Below are positions 1-8,104 of a stretch of 64,000 nt of DNA, piece by piece; position 1 is the first letter of the stretch; each line of letters opens with the position of its first letter. This DNA is from Bdellovibrio sp. ZAP7 (GTDB lineage: Bacteria > Bdellovibrionota > Bdellovibrionia > Bdellovibrionales > Bdellovibrionaceae): positions 4,030,001 to 4,094,000 of the forward strand of contig NZ_CP030082.1 of assembly GCF_006874645.1 (NCBI RefSeq), given 5' to 3'. Position numbers and translations under genes: made by a program. The notes under the pieces were generated by a model. That model was given only the letters and a program-made list of their open reading frames with translations, was not told where the DNA came from and made no database searches.

Positions 1-1
1 A

Positions 2-730
2 GAAATCTCTGCTGCTGGTGTGGCATTCGGCTATACCGATAATGGTTACCATGATCTTTATCGCATGATCGGCATGACTCAAGATCAAATCACCAACCAG
101 GGATTCACGACTGCAGCCTTCCGCGCTTCGAAACCCGGTGGATTCTGCCTAGAAAGTGAATTACCCAGTGAAGGCTTTAATGGCATCAACACCAACGTGC
201 CACTGGCCTTCTTAGATAAACTTGGCAAAAAGGCCGTTGGCGGAAAAATTTCTGAAGAAGAGTTTATCAAAGTTGCTAAGACGATGTTTCCGAATCTAAG
301 CAAAGAGCAATTTTCTGAGATTATTAAGAAATCCAGTAAATCGACGTACTTCAACACACTGGTAAGAAAAAGCTGCGAACACCGTGTAAGTGCTGACGGA
401 ATGGAAATGTCATTCTTTACCAATTTTAACTCTGAAAAATTTGGCAAACAGATCGAAAAACATCTAGAGCAGGGCACACCAGTTGAAATTGGCTATAATG
501 CCGATTTCTTTGCTCACCCCTACAGCCCATCCGGCAACGCTTATCATTCAAGTTTGCTGGTCGGCCGTAGAATGAATACGAAAACAGGTCAGTGTGAATA
601 TCTACTAAAAAATACCTACGGCACCACTTGGAAACCAGCGGCTGCAGAGTTTGATTCAGCAGATGGATATGCCTGGGTTCCAAAATCCCGAATGATTGAA
701 GCAACAAGGAACGCAAGCTATGTTAAATAA
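2..730 (+). CDS. Papain-like (C1-type) cysteine protease, C-terminal part
   Basis: The reading frame is open to the left window edge, so the N-terminus is missing. About 243 residues are visible. Near the C-terminus a His codon at 545-547 (AYHSSLLVGRR) is followed by an Asn codon at 611-613 (LLKNTYGTTW). This is the order and context of the catalytic His and Asn of papain-like peptidases. The catalytic Cys would lie upstream, outside the window. The next gene starts inside its last codons (11-base overlap), so the two are probably cotranscribed. The family assignment rests on the His/Asn motifs only. Export is likely from the company it keeps but cannot be seen here. Confidence 0.6.
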   Translation, partial: EISAAGVAFGYTDNGYHDLYRMIGMTQDQITNQGFTTAAFRASKPGGFCLESELPSEGFNGINTNVPLAFLDKLGKKAVGGKISEEEFIKVAKTMFPNLSKEQFSEIIKKSSKSTYFNTLVRKSCEHRVSADGMEMSFFTNFNSEKFGKQIEKHLEQGTPVEIGYNADFFAHPYSPSGNAYHSSLLVGRRMNTKTGQCEYLLKNTYGTTWKPAAAEFDSADGYAWVPKSRMIEATRNASYVK

Positions 731-1382
731 GTTCATTCTTATAACTTTATTATCTTTTTCTACTGCTCATGCTGTTGATCAGGTTAAAACTTATGGCTTT
801 GGTGAAACGTCTTCCGAGCTGATCGCTGATGGCTACAAGTCCGTTATAAAATCAAATGGAAATGAAATTTATGAAAAACGTGGCAATGGAACTTGGTATA
901 AAATAGTTTCCATGAAAAATGAAAACGTCACCAGACTTTACAGTGACAGCACTGGTAAATACCTTCAGTACACTAAACTTGATGACAAAGGAAAAGTACT
1001 TGGCCAGGCCCAGTGCAAGTTTAGAAGAGCTGTAATGACGACTTCCTGTGATGTTCAGACGGCTCCTATCTGCAAAGAGCTTATCAACAAAGTCGAATCC
1101 GGCGGATTTGATATCGATCTCAAAAAGATCAAAGAGTGCGCGGAAATTTCTGGAAAAGTAAATTACAGTCGTGCGGGAATAGATGAGTTTTTTGTGGAAG
1201 CAAAAAAACAGCTGGAATTGACAAACATGGGTGCACTTCCAAACGTTGTGAAAAGCACACCCAGTTCCCTGCAGACTCTTTTAAAAGATTACAATGCTTG
1301 TAAAGCCGTAGAGTCTGAACTTTCTGAACAAACAGAGTATTCAGCCGCCGCAAAAGTGACAGCTGAAAAAGGTGCGCACTAG
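720..1382 (+). CDS. Secreted protein of unknown function
   Basis: A 220-residue protein starting MLNKFILITLLSFSTAHA, a clear Sec signal peptide with cleavage after AHA. I chose ATG 720 because an AAGGA sequence lies at 706-710, 9 bases upstream; an in-frame TTG at 696 would only add residues before the signal peptide. The mature part has four or more cysteines (for example around CKFRRAVMTTSCDVQ) and no family I recognise. It overlaps the preceding protease gene by 11 bases, which suggests translational coupling and perhaps a joint role such as an inhibitor or partner, but that is only inference. Its stop is 2 bases from the stop of the convergent gene. Confidence 0.7.
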   Translation: MLNKFILITLLSFSTAHAVDQVKTYGFGETSSELIADGYKSVIKSNGNEIYEKRGNGTWYKIVSMKNENVTRLYSDSTGKYLQYTKLDDKGKVLGQAQCKFRRAVMTTSCDVQTAPICKELINKVESGGFDIDLKKIKECAEISGKVNYSRAGIDEFFVEAKKQLELTNMGALPNVVKSTPSSLQTLLKDYNACKAVESELSEQTEYSAAAKVTAEKGAH

Positions 1383-1384
1383 GA

Positions 1385-1807
1385 CTACTGACAAACCAAA
1401 CCTGGCTCATTGCCTTCGCTGCGGAAGTCAAAGTAGCGGCGTTGATCCAGGTCATTCACGAACAATTGACCGGTGTATTTTCCTGTCGCCTTACCATTAG
1501 CAATCTGTGGATAAAGTTGTAGATAAACCCCGCCTTGGGAAGCGTCACCACGCATATTCAAATCACCACTCCCCTGAATCGGAGAAAGAACGATATCTGT
1601 TTTATAAAGATTGTTAGAACGATCTTCTTTAACAGTAAGGTGCGCATTGATCGTACTGAAACCAACCCATGGGCTTTGTGGATCAACGGAACGGTCCGTT
1701 TGAATGCGAACTAGATCGCCTGTGATAGTTGAGCAATTCAATTGAGTAAAAGACGCCATTGCGAATAGTGGGAACTGAATCAAAACGGCTAGGATCAATG
1801 TTTTCAT
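1385..1807 (-). CDS. Small secreted protein of unknown function
   Basis: A 140-residue protein starting MKTLILAVLIQFPLFAMASF, a Sec signal peptide ending near MAS. The start at 1807 is preceded by AAGGGG at a good distance; an in-frame ATG 8 codons upstream is less likely. The mature part is beta-rich in appearance, with two cysteines (LNCST near the N-terminus, VCQ at the very end) that could form a disulphide. I recognise no family. The gene stands alone on the minus strand, tail to tail with the previous gene, with only 2 bases between stops and no room for a terminator. Confidence 0.65.
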   Translation of the reverse strand: MKTLILAVLIQFPLFAMASFTQLNCSTITGDLVRIQTDRSVDPQSPWVGFSTINAHLTVKEDRSNNLYKTDIVLSPIQGSGDLNMRGDASQGGVYLQLYPQIANGKATGKYTGQLFVNDLDQRRYFDFRSEGNEPGLVCQ

Positions 1808-1976
1808 GGATAACCCCTTAATTAATGGCACCGTTTAACCCCTCCTTTGCCATCAGGCAAGTGGGTATTTCCAATTAATAACTGATTGAAAACAGAGGCC
1901 GAAACAGCTTTGGACGAGGACTCCAGTACTGATATATTCTTTATAAGAAAGAAAACTCCCCATCCGAGGAAATCTT

Positions 1977-2135
1977 GTGCTTAAGGATGTTAAACAGACC
2001 TACAAACAAGGCGGCTTTCGAGCCCTCCGTAAAAAGTATGGCTGGAAGATGTTTGCGGTGATCGTCAGCTATTATCTGGTTCGGGACGTCACTCTGTATA
2101 TAGTAATCCCCTATTTCGTCATAAAATCCTTCTGA
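1977..2135 (+). CDS. Small membrane-associated protein (52 aa), unknown function
   Basis: A 52-codon reading frame with a GTG start at 1977, a GAGGA ribosome-binding site at 1966-1970 (6-base spacing) and a TGA stop at 2133-2135. It sits in an otherwise empty 420-base interval. The N-terminal third is basic (KQTYKQGGFRALRKKYGW) and the rest is hydrophobic with many Tyr/Val/Ile (MFAVIVSYYLVRDVTLYIVI), consistent with one transmembrane helix and positive-inside orientation. I cannot name a family. The ribosome-binding site, composition and position make a real gene likely, but it is short. Confidence 0.5.
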   Translation: MLKDVKQTYKQGGFRALRKKYGWKMFAVIVSYYLVRDVTLYIVIPYFVIKSF

Positions 2136-2213
2136 GTCTGTGTCAAAAATCTCGACAGTTCACCCGGAAGAAATTTCCATTTCGCTGTTAGTTTCCCTCT
2201 GAAATACCCCTTC

Positions 2214-2222
2214 TGCTAAGAT
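2214..2222 (+). promoter_or_regulatory. Extended -10 element, possible leaderless promoter
   Basis: TGCTAAGAT (TG at 2214-2215, hexamer TAAGAT at 2217-2222) ends 8 bases before the ATG at 2231. No purine-rich ribosome-binding site is obvious in between, so transcription may begin at or next to the start codon. No convincing -35 is seen; extended -10 promoters can lack one. Inference from sequence only. Confidence 0.35.
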
Positions 2223-2230
2223 GCAATCCT

Positions 2231-3058
2231 ATGAAATCATGGGCTTTGCTACTTCCATTCGTTCTCTCTGCTTGTGTCGCCAAAGAGGCCGGCAACGTGG
2301 GACCATTTGACGGACCTGCCGCGTACTATGACGGAGATTCTCGTCAAGAAGTAAGCGAATCGGATCGCACATATCTGGTTGGCCAGGCGACTGCGATGAT
2401 TTTTGACGGCACTCGCAAAAACTTTCCCTTTCTGAAAGATATGTATCCCCTATGTGAAAATGAACGCTTCCAAGATCAACGAGTCATTGGTTTTTGCTCC
2501 GGAGTTTTAGTGGCTCCCAACAAAGTTCTGACCGCCGCGCACTGCATGCAGGAAGCGTCTCGCTGTGAAAATGGTAAATTTGTTTTTGGCGCGACCGACG
2601 GCGCTCAGAATCTTGCGATTTACAGCTGCAAAAAAGTTATTTCGATTGACCGCAACCTTGATTTTGCAGTTGTTGAATTAGATCGAACTGTTGATGACGT
2701 GATCCCTGCACAGGTTGCCACAACGCACTCCCTGAATGATGGTGATACGGTATTAAGCATGTCATATCCCCTTGGCCTTCCACTGAAGCAAGATCTGGGT
2801 AAAATTAAAGATGCGGCACCAGATAAGAACTTTTTTAAAGTCGCCGTCGATACGTTTTCAGGTAGCTCTGGATCACCGCTTTTTAATCGCCAAGGTGAGG
2901 TTATCGGCATCTTAAGTCGCGGCGCTGAAGACATCCTTGAAGACGATATCTATCGCGTGCAAACCAAAGGAGGGTGCGTCAACTTCAACGGCTGCGAAAA
3001 CGGCCAATGCAGAGGCGAAACTTTCCTTAAGGTTTCACTGATCAGCGACAAAATTTAA
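2231..3058 (+). CDS. Trypsin-like serine protease lipoprotein (S1 family)
   Basis: A 275-residue protein. The N-terminus MKSWALLLPFVLSACVA carries a lipobox (LSAC, lipidated Cys15), so it should be an outer-membrane or surface lipoprotein. The S1 catalytic triad is visible: His104 in LTAAHC, Asp144 in RNLDFAVVEL and Ser213 in SGSSGSP. The GSSGSP form instead of GDSGGP resembles the V8/glutamyl-endopeptidase branch. Several cysteines, clustered near the C-terminus (CVNFNGCENGQC), may form disulphides. It stands alone between the small membrane protein and the sugar-isomerase gene. Confidence 0.85.
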   Translation: MKSWALLLPFVLSACVAKEAGNVGPFDGPAAYYDGDSRQEVSESDRTYLVGQATAMIFDGTRKNFPFLKDMYPLCENERFQDQRVIGFCSGVLVAPNKVLTAAHCMQEASRCENGKFVFGATDGAQNLAIYSCKKVISIDRNLDFAVVELDRTVDDVIPAQVATTHSLNDGDTVLSMSYPLGLPLKQDLGKIKDAAPDKNFFKVAVDTFSGSSGSPLFNRQGEVIGILSRGAEDILEDDIYRVQTKGGCVNFNGCENGQCRGETFLKVSLISDKI

Positions 3059-3130
3059 ACATGCCTTGACCATTTGCTCTCTGGATTTGATTCTTCAGAT
3101 ATCAACTTTTTCTGATGAACCGAGAGCAAT

Positions 3131-4276
3131 ATGAATCCATCACAACGAATTGAATTTTCTAAAAACTGGCTTACACAAAATGTCTTTCCACTGTGGAGTG
3201 AAAAAGGTATCGATCGCAAAAACGGAGGCTTCGTTGAGAGCCTTACCTTCGAGGGCGAACCGATGGATCTGCCTCGACGTGCGATGGTTCAGTCTCGTCA
3301 GATTTATTCTTTCCTGACAGGTTTGCGCATGAATACTGTTTCAAAAGAAGTTGCCACCTTCGCGGTTCAACAAGGTACCAAATACATGGTGGATAAATTC
3401 TCGCAACCCTCAGGTGCATTTATTTACTCTGTTAATCCAGACGGCACTCCCAAAAGCTTAAATCCCGATCTTTACACTCAAGCTTTCGCATTGTTTGGTT
3501 TGGCGCAAGCTTATCAGCTGGATCCAAAACCCGAATACAAAACTCGTGCGAAAGAACTGGTAAAGTATCTTTACCGTGAACGCAGCGTGAAGGCTGGTGG
3601 CTTTACGGAACTCGATGAAAAGGGAACTGTCAGCTACAAATCAAATCCGCATATGCACATGTTTGAATCCGCGATCGCGTGGATGCAAATCGATAAAGAT
3701 CAAGAATGGTGGAAACTGGGCGACGAGCTTGCTCAACTGGCGATCACGAAATTTATCGATCAACAAACGGGTGTACTGGGCGAATACTTCGATGAAAACT
3801 GGAATCACTTGCGTGAAAACGGTCGCTTCATCTATGAGCCCGGCCATCAGTTCGAGTGGTCATGGTTGTTTTCACTGTATCAGGAACTGACTGGAAAAGA
3901 CTGCAAGGCAATCCGCCACAATCTATTCCTTTTGGCTGAAAAGCACGGCACTGATCCCGTTCGTAAGATTGCCTATGACGAAATGTGGAGCGACTTCACT
4001 CCCAAATTGATTTCCTCACGTTTCTGGCCTCAATGTGAGCGCATTAAAGCGGCGGTTCGATTAGGAACTGAAGTCCCTGCTGGCGAAAAAGCTGCCTACC
4101 AAAAGGGCGCCGATGACGGGATGGACACTTTATTTAAGTTCTTTGAAACCCCTAAAAAAGGTATGTGGTACGACCAGCTTTCAGCTCAGGATACTTTTTC
4201 TGGAAATTCTTCCAAATCCAGCTCTTTGTACCATATTATCAATGCCTTAGAGGAATACGTAAACTTGCGAAATTAG
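3131..4276 (+). CDS. AGE-family sugar epimerase/isomerase
   Basis: A 381-residue protein with the landmarks of the N-acylglucosamine 2-epimerase / mannose-isomerase (AGE) family, an (alpha/alpha)6 barrel: RAMVQSRQIYSF in the first third, NPHMHMFESAIAW in the middle, then EPGHQFEWSW, and SSSLYH near the end. The His residues in these motifs are the usual catalytic ones. Length fits the family (about 390). A GAGAG ribosome-binding site precedes ATG 3131. The substrate could be mannose, mannose 6-phosphate, glucose or N-acetylglucosamine; the sequence alone does not decide. There is no signal peptide, so it is cytoplasmic. Confidence 0.85.
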   Translation: MNPSQRIEFSKNWLTQNVFPLWSEKGIDRKNGGFVESLTFEGEPMDLPRRAMVQSRQIYSFLTGLRMNTVSKEVATFAVQQGTKYMVDKFSQPSGAFIYSVNPDGTPKSLNPDLYTQAFALFGLAQAYQLDPKPEYKTRAKELVKYLYRERSVKAGGFTELDEKGTVSYKSNPHMHMFESAIAWMQIDKDQEWWKLGDELAQLAITKFIDQQTGVLGEYFDENWNHLRENGRFIYEPGHQFEWSWLFSLYQELTGKDCKAIRHNLFLLAEKHGTDPVRKIAYDEMWSDFTPKLISSRFWPQCERIKAAVRLGTEVPAGEKAAYQKGADDGMDTLFKFFETPKKGMWYDQLSAQDTFSGNSSKSSSLYHIINALEEYVNLRN

Positions 4277-4286
4277 GACGGAATGC

Positions 4287-4316
4287 TTGACAGCAGGGTC
4301 TCCCCAAGGCTAACAA
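4287..4316 (+). promoter_or_regulatory. Putative promoter of the small secreted protein
   Basis: A perfect -35 (TTGACA, 4287-4292) followed after 18 bases by a weak -10 (TAACAA, 4311-4316), about 27 bases before the GTG start at 4343. Confidence 0.35.
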
Positions 4317-4342
4317 GAGGACCTTAAAAAAGGGAGACCACT

Positions 4343-4648
4343 GTGAAGAAGCTTTTCGTCATGGCTTTGCTTTTGGCATCGTCGACAGCTCATGCAGGCG
4401 CCATCAAAGAAGTTGCTATCATGGCAATGGACGATGTCGAAGAAACTTTGAATCTATTAAATCCTGATTTTCGCTATGTCGTTAAAGGTCAGGGTTTCGC
4501 TGAGGCCGATGATTCCACAGGAACGGCAATTCAAACAGTGGTAGAGATCCGCAATTTGATCACGTTCCAAGTTCGCGAGTGGAATTGCACAACTCAGTTC
4601 CATAAAACACCAGAATTTTTTGAAATCACATATACAGTTTGTAAATAA
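4343..4648 (+). CDS. Small secreted protein of unknown function
   Basis: A 101-residue protein beginning [18 protein letters not shown], a Sec signal peptide cleaved after AHA. The start is GTG at 4343 with GGGAG at a good distance. The mature part (about 83 residues) has two Cys (WNCTT and VCK near the C-terminus) that may pair. I recognise no family. It is 14 bases upstream of ndk on the same strand, so both may share a transcript, although ndk has its own strong ribosome-binding site. Confidence 0.65.
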   Translation: MKKLFVMALLLASSTAHAGAIKEVAIMAMDDVEETLNLLNPDFRYVVKGQGFAEADDSTGTAIQTVVEIRNLITFQVREWNCTTQFHKTPEFFEITYTVCK

Positions 4649-4662
4649 CAAGGAGATATCTA

Positions 4663-5088
4663 ATGGCTATCGAACAAACATTCTCAATCATCAAACCAAA
4701 CGCTATGAAAAAAAATGCTATCGGTGACATCGTAAGCATGTTCGAAGCAAACGGTTTGAAAATCGCTGCTGCTAAAATCGTAGTTTTAACTGCTGATAAA
4801 GCTGGCGAGTTCTACGCTGAACACAAAGCTCGTCCATTCTTTGGCGAACTAGTTTCTTTCATGACTTCTGGCCCAGTTATGTTGATGTGCTTGCAAGGTG
4901 AAGGCGCAGTTTTGAAAAACCGCGAAATCATGGGTGCAACTGATCCTAAAAAAGCTAACCCAGGCACAGTACGTTCTAAATTCGGTGACAACATGGGCGA
5001 AAACGCAGTTCACGGTTCTGACTCTGTTGAATCTGCAGCTCGCGAACTTGCTTTGTTCTTCGAAAAACACGAAATCTGCAACGTGTAG
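4663..5088 (+). CDS. ndk: Nucleoside diphosphate kinase
   Basis: A 141-residue protein of normal length for NDK. It opens with [12 protein letters not shown] (ATP-binding Lys11) and carries the active-site motif NAVHGSDS with phosphorylated His117. It transfers the gamma phosphate between nucleoside triphosphates and diphosphates, balancing NTP and dNTP pools in the cytoplasm. The start ATG 4663 follows an AAGGAGATATCT leader, the strongest ribosome-binding site in this part of the window, consistent with high expression. The RNA-methyltransferase gene begins 4 bases after its stop. Confidence 0.97.
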   Translation: MAIEQTFSIIKPNAMKKNAIGDIVSMFEANGLKIAAAKIVVLTADKAGEFYAEHKARPFFGELVSFMTSGPVMLMCLQGEGAVLKNREIMGATDPKKANPGTVRSKFGDNMGENAVHGSDSVESAARELALFFEKHEICNV

Positions 5089-5091
5089 TTT

Positions 5092-6237
5092 GTGAACGTA
5101 AATTCTCGTATCCAAGTTAAGATCGAGAAAATGGCCATCGGGGGAGCGGGCATCGCCCGCCACGATGGCCTTGTTATTTTTGTCCCGCTGGCAGCACCTG
5201 AAGACGAACTTCTCGTCGAAATCACGACTGCCAAGAAAAATTTCGCTGAAGCCCGCATCGTTGATATTTTAAAACCGGGCCCCTCACGCAGAACTCCACC
5301 ATGTCCCGTCGCGGATATTTGTGGTGGTTGCAACTGGCAGCAAATCACTGAAGACGAACAACGAAAACAAAAAGAATCTTTGGTTCTTGAGACAATTAAG
5401 AAGTTTAATCCCGAATTGAATTTCGAATATCTGCCGGTACAGGCGAGTCCTCGTTCGTTTCGCTATCGCAATCGTATTCAGCCTAAATTTCACAATGGTC
5501 GCTTCGGATTTTTCGCAAGAAATTCCCATGAAATCGTGGAAATCGATGATTGCCCGATCACCGAGGAAATTCTGACGAAAAAATTTGCTGAAGTCAGACA
5601 ATGGGCCGCAGAAAAAAAATCTCGCGATCTGTTGCGCTTGGAAATGTACATCGCGGAAAACGAAGAAGTCCGTTATGGTCTGATCACTGATGAAGACGAC
5701 GGCATCGGCTTTTCGCAGGTCAATCGCTTCCAGAATCCACATTTGTTAGAAACGACTTTGAATTGGGCCGGTGATATAGAATACCCGCAGGTTTTTGACC
5801 TTTACGCGGGCTCGGGCAACTTTACCTTTCCGTTAATGCAAAAGTATAAATCCGCCAAAGTGACCGCAGTCGAACTGAATCCGAAGTTAGTGGAACGTGG
5901 TCGAGGTTTGAATAAAGATAAGCGTCTTCGCTACTTTATGTCGGATGTGGAAAGCTACATGCGCAGAGCCGATATTCAAAATCAGGACCTCGTAGTCCTG
6001 GACCCTCCCCGTGCTGGAGCCAGCGAATATATCATGCGCTCCTTAGCTGCGGCAGCTCCGCAAAAGATCATTTATATTAGCTGCCACCCTGTTTCCCTGG
6101 CACGCGATCTGAAATGGTTCTTTGCATGGGCGCAAAAGCTCGGCAAAAATTTCCGCCTCGAGCGAATGCAAACATTCGAGATGTTTCCTCAGACAGACCA
6201 TGTAGAGACTATTGCTGAGCTCAGGGTTGACTCTTAG
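5092..6237 (+). CDS. TRAM-domain 23S rRNA (uracil-5) methyltransferase (RlmD/TrmA family)
   Basis: A 381-residue SAM-dependent methyltransferase of the RlmD/RlmC/TrmA family. An N-terminal TRAM RNA-binding domain (about 1-60) is followed by cysteines that would hold a [4Fe-4S] cluster (CPVADICGGC, Cys71, Cys77 and Cys80, plus Cys in EIDDCPI). Then come the SAM site (DLYAGSGNFT), LDPPRAGAS and the catalytic-Cys motif IYISCHP. Because the TRAM domain begins right after GTG 5092, that start is preferred although no clear ribosome-binding site precedes it. It lies 4 bases after ndk, so translational coupling is likely. The exact uridine target cannot be read from sequence. Confidence 0.88.
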   Translation: MNVNSRIQVKIEKMAIGGAGIARHDGLVIFVPLAAPEDELLVEITTAKKNFAEARIVDILKPGPSRRTPPCPVADICGGCNWQQITEDEQRKQKESLVLETIKKFNPELNFEYLPVQASPRSFRYRNRIQPKFHNGRFGFFARNSHEIVEIDDCPITEEILTKKFAEVRQWAAEKKSRDLLRLEMYIAENEEVRYGLITDEDDGIGFSQVNRFQNPHLLETTLNWAGDIEYPQVFDLYAGSGNFTFPLMQKYKSAKVTAVELNPKLVERGRGLNKDKRLRYFMSDVESYMRRADIQNQDLVVLDPPRAGASEYIMRSLAAAAPQKIIYISCHPVSLARDLKWFFAWAQKLGKNFRLERMQTFEMFPQTDHVETIAELRVDS

Positions 6238-6261
6238 CTCTCTAATGATACCTTTTTAGAC

Positions 6262-7017
6262 ATGCGTAAATGGATTATCGCTGCTTGCATGCTTGCTTTG
6301 GCTGGTTGTGCAAGTTGGAGTCAGAACAAAGAAAAGTCAGAATTATATCTTCGAATGGGCAATGCCTTTATCGAAGAGGGTAACTATCCCAATGCAATCG
6401 TGGCTCTACAAAAAGCTCAAGAGCTTGATACCACGAATGCCGCTGTACCAAACAGTATGGGCCAAGCGCTGTTCATGCGTGAACGCTACGATCTTGCAGA
6501 AAAACAATTCCGTAAAGCTGTTGCGATGAACCCGAAATACTCCGACGCCCGCAACAATCTGGGGCGTGTGTTGATCGAACAAGGAAAGTACGCTGAGGCA
6601 GATAAAGAGCTGACTCTGGTACTCAATGACCTGACTTATTCAGGCGTCGATAAAGCCTTTACTAACTACGGCCTCTCCAAATTCAACCAAAAGCAATATG
6701 CCGCTGCTCAGGAAGCCTTCTTAAGCGTTTTGAAGACTAAGTCGGATGATTGTTGGGCAAACTCATACTATGGTCGAGCTTTCTTTGAAGAAAAAAAGTA
6801 TGCACAGGCCACAGAGGCCTTGGATCGCGCGATCGGCTTTTGTCAGAAAAATCTGATCGACGAACCTCACTATTACAGTGCACTGGCTTATTACCGTGTG
6901 GGCGACAAATCTAAATCTATCGCGCGCTTTGAAGAAATCATTCGTTACTACCCAGATGGCAAATACCGCGACAAAGCCAAGGGCATGCTGGATCTGATTC
7001 GAAAGGGACAACAATGA
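6262..7017 (+). CDS. TPR-repeat lipoprotein (PilF/PilW-like)
   Basis: A 251-residue lipoprotein: MRKWIIAACMLALAGC with lipobox LAGC (Cys16). The rest is a series of about five tetratricopeptide repeats (for example EGNYPNAIVALQKAQELD and ERYDLAEKQFRKAVAMNP). Size, lipobox and TPR layout match PilF/PilW, the pilotin that helps the type IV pilus secretin assemble; pilT is also in this window. Its stop overlaps the start of the next gene (ATGA at 7014-7017), so it is translationally coupled to the RodZ-like protein. A generic TPR lipoprotein is the alternative. Confidence 0.75.
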   Translation: MRKWIIAACMLALAGCASWSQNKEKSELYLRMGNAFIEEGNYPNAIVALQKAQELDTTNAAVPNSMGQALFMRERYDLAEKQFRKAVAMNPKYSDARNNLGRVLIEQGKYAEADKELTLVLNDLTYSGVDKAFTNYGLSKFNQKQYAAAQEAFLSVLKTKSDDCWANSYYGRAFFEEKKYAQATEALDRAIGFCQKNLIDEPHYYSALAYYRVGDKSKSIARFEEIIRYYPDGKYRDKAKGMLDLIRKGQQ

Positions 7018-8102
7018 AGAAAACAGGTGAGATTTTAAAGGCAGCACGTGAAGAAAAAGGCCTCTCTCTGAATGAAGTGGCGTTGTCTCTTAAAATCAGC
7101 AGCAAAGTTTTGAAAGCCATCGAAGAAGGTGATGAAAGCCAGCTTCCAGCAAAAACATTCTTGCGTGGTTTTGTAAAAAGCTATGCAACATTCTTACGTT
7201 TGGATGCGGATAAGATTCTTGAAAGCTTCTATGAGGAAATGGGCAGCACTCGTCCCCAACCTTACATCCGTCCCAGCAGCACTCCTGAAAAAGATATTGC
7301 CGTCGACAACAAATCAGAAGCAACTGACTCTGCTGAGGCGACAGTTACGCCAATTCGCAAATCTGCACCCGCTTCCAGCAGCAACGATTACTCCCCGTTG
7401 AACAAAAAGAACAACACTAAGACTATCGTTGCGGCAGTTCTTTTGTGTGTGCTTGCGGGACTTATTATCTTTACTAAAAAGATGATCGATAAATATTCCA
7501 AAGAAGCAGAAATTCCACCGTCCGTTGCGCAAACAATGGAAGGCGTAACTCCTGTTGATGGAGAGGCTCCAACTTTGACAGAGCCTTTGACTTCCCAAAG
7601 TCCAACGCCAAGCACATCTCCATTGGAAAATCTGACTAAAGCAGACGCTGGCAAAACCGAGCCGGTCAGCAAAGCAACACCGACTGTGACGCCAAAAGCA
7701 TCTCCTTCGCCGTCAACAACTGAGACGCCAAAGGCATCGCCAAGTCCTTCAGCAACTCATACTCCTTCGCCAACCCCATCGGCCTCCGCTTCTCCATCGC
7801 CAACAGCAAGCGCAACTGCGACGGCGTCAGCTTCTCCGTCTCCATCGGCCTCTCCAACTCCGGAAAAGCCAAAGCCAGTGGAGCTGATCGTGGAAGCACT
7901 CGACACGGTTGAAATTGAATACTCCTCCCCGAATGGCAAACCACAGAAAATCAAATTATCTGCGGAACAAGTTCATACATTCAAAAGCAAAAGCGGTTTA
8001 AAGATTAATTTCTCCAACGGCGGTGCCGTAAACTTGATTTTGAACGGAAAAGAATTGGGCATCCCGGGCGACCTGGGTAAGCCAATTAAATTGAGTTACT
8101 AA
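7014..8102 (+). CDS. RodZ-like membrane protein with N-terminal helix-turn-helix
   Basis: A 362-residue protein. Residues 1-75 form a cytoplasmic HTH_25-type domain (GEILKAAREEKGLSLNEVAL). Residues 137-155 are a transmembrane helix. Residues 163-287 form a long Ser/Thr/Pro/Ala-rich linker, and residues 288-362 resemble the C-terminal DUF4115 domain of RodZ (VELIVEALDTVEIEY). RodZ links MreB filaments to the wall-elongation machinery, so a role in cell shape is likely. The periplasmic linker is very long and low in complexity. It is coupled to the TPR lipoprotein upstream by an ATGA overlap and followed after 2 bases by a glycosyltransferase gene, supporting an envelope-biogenesis operon. Confidence 0.8.
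   Translation: MKKTGEILKAAREEKGLSLNEVALSLKISSKVLKAIEEGDESQLPAKTFLRGFVKSYATFLRLDADKILESFYEEMGSTRPQPYIRPSSTPEKDIAVDNKSEATDSAEATVTPIRKSAPASSSNDYSPLNKKNNTKTIVAAVLLCVLAGLIIFTKKMIDKYSKEAEIPPSVAQTMEGVTPVDGEAPTLTEPLTSQSPTPSTSPLENLTKADAGKTEPVSKATPTVTPKASPSPSTTETPKASPSPSATHTPSPTPSASASPSPTASATATASASPSPSASPTPEKPKPVELIVEALDTVEIEYSSPNGKPQKIKLSAEQVHTFKSKSGLKINFSNGGAVNLILNGKELGIPGDLGKPIKLSY
7695..7862 (+). repeat. Low-complexity Ser/Pro/Thr/Ala coding repeat
   Basis: Irregular repeats encoding alternating Ser-Pro, Thr-Pro and Ala-Ser units (ASPSPSATHTPSPTPSASAS style) inside the RodZ-like gene, residues about 228-283. This gives a flexible periplasmic spacer between the membrane helix and the C-terminal domain. 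Confidence 0.7.
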
Positions 8103-8104
8103 TC

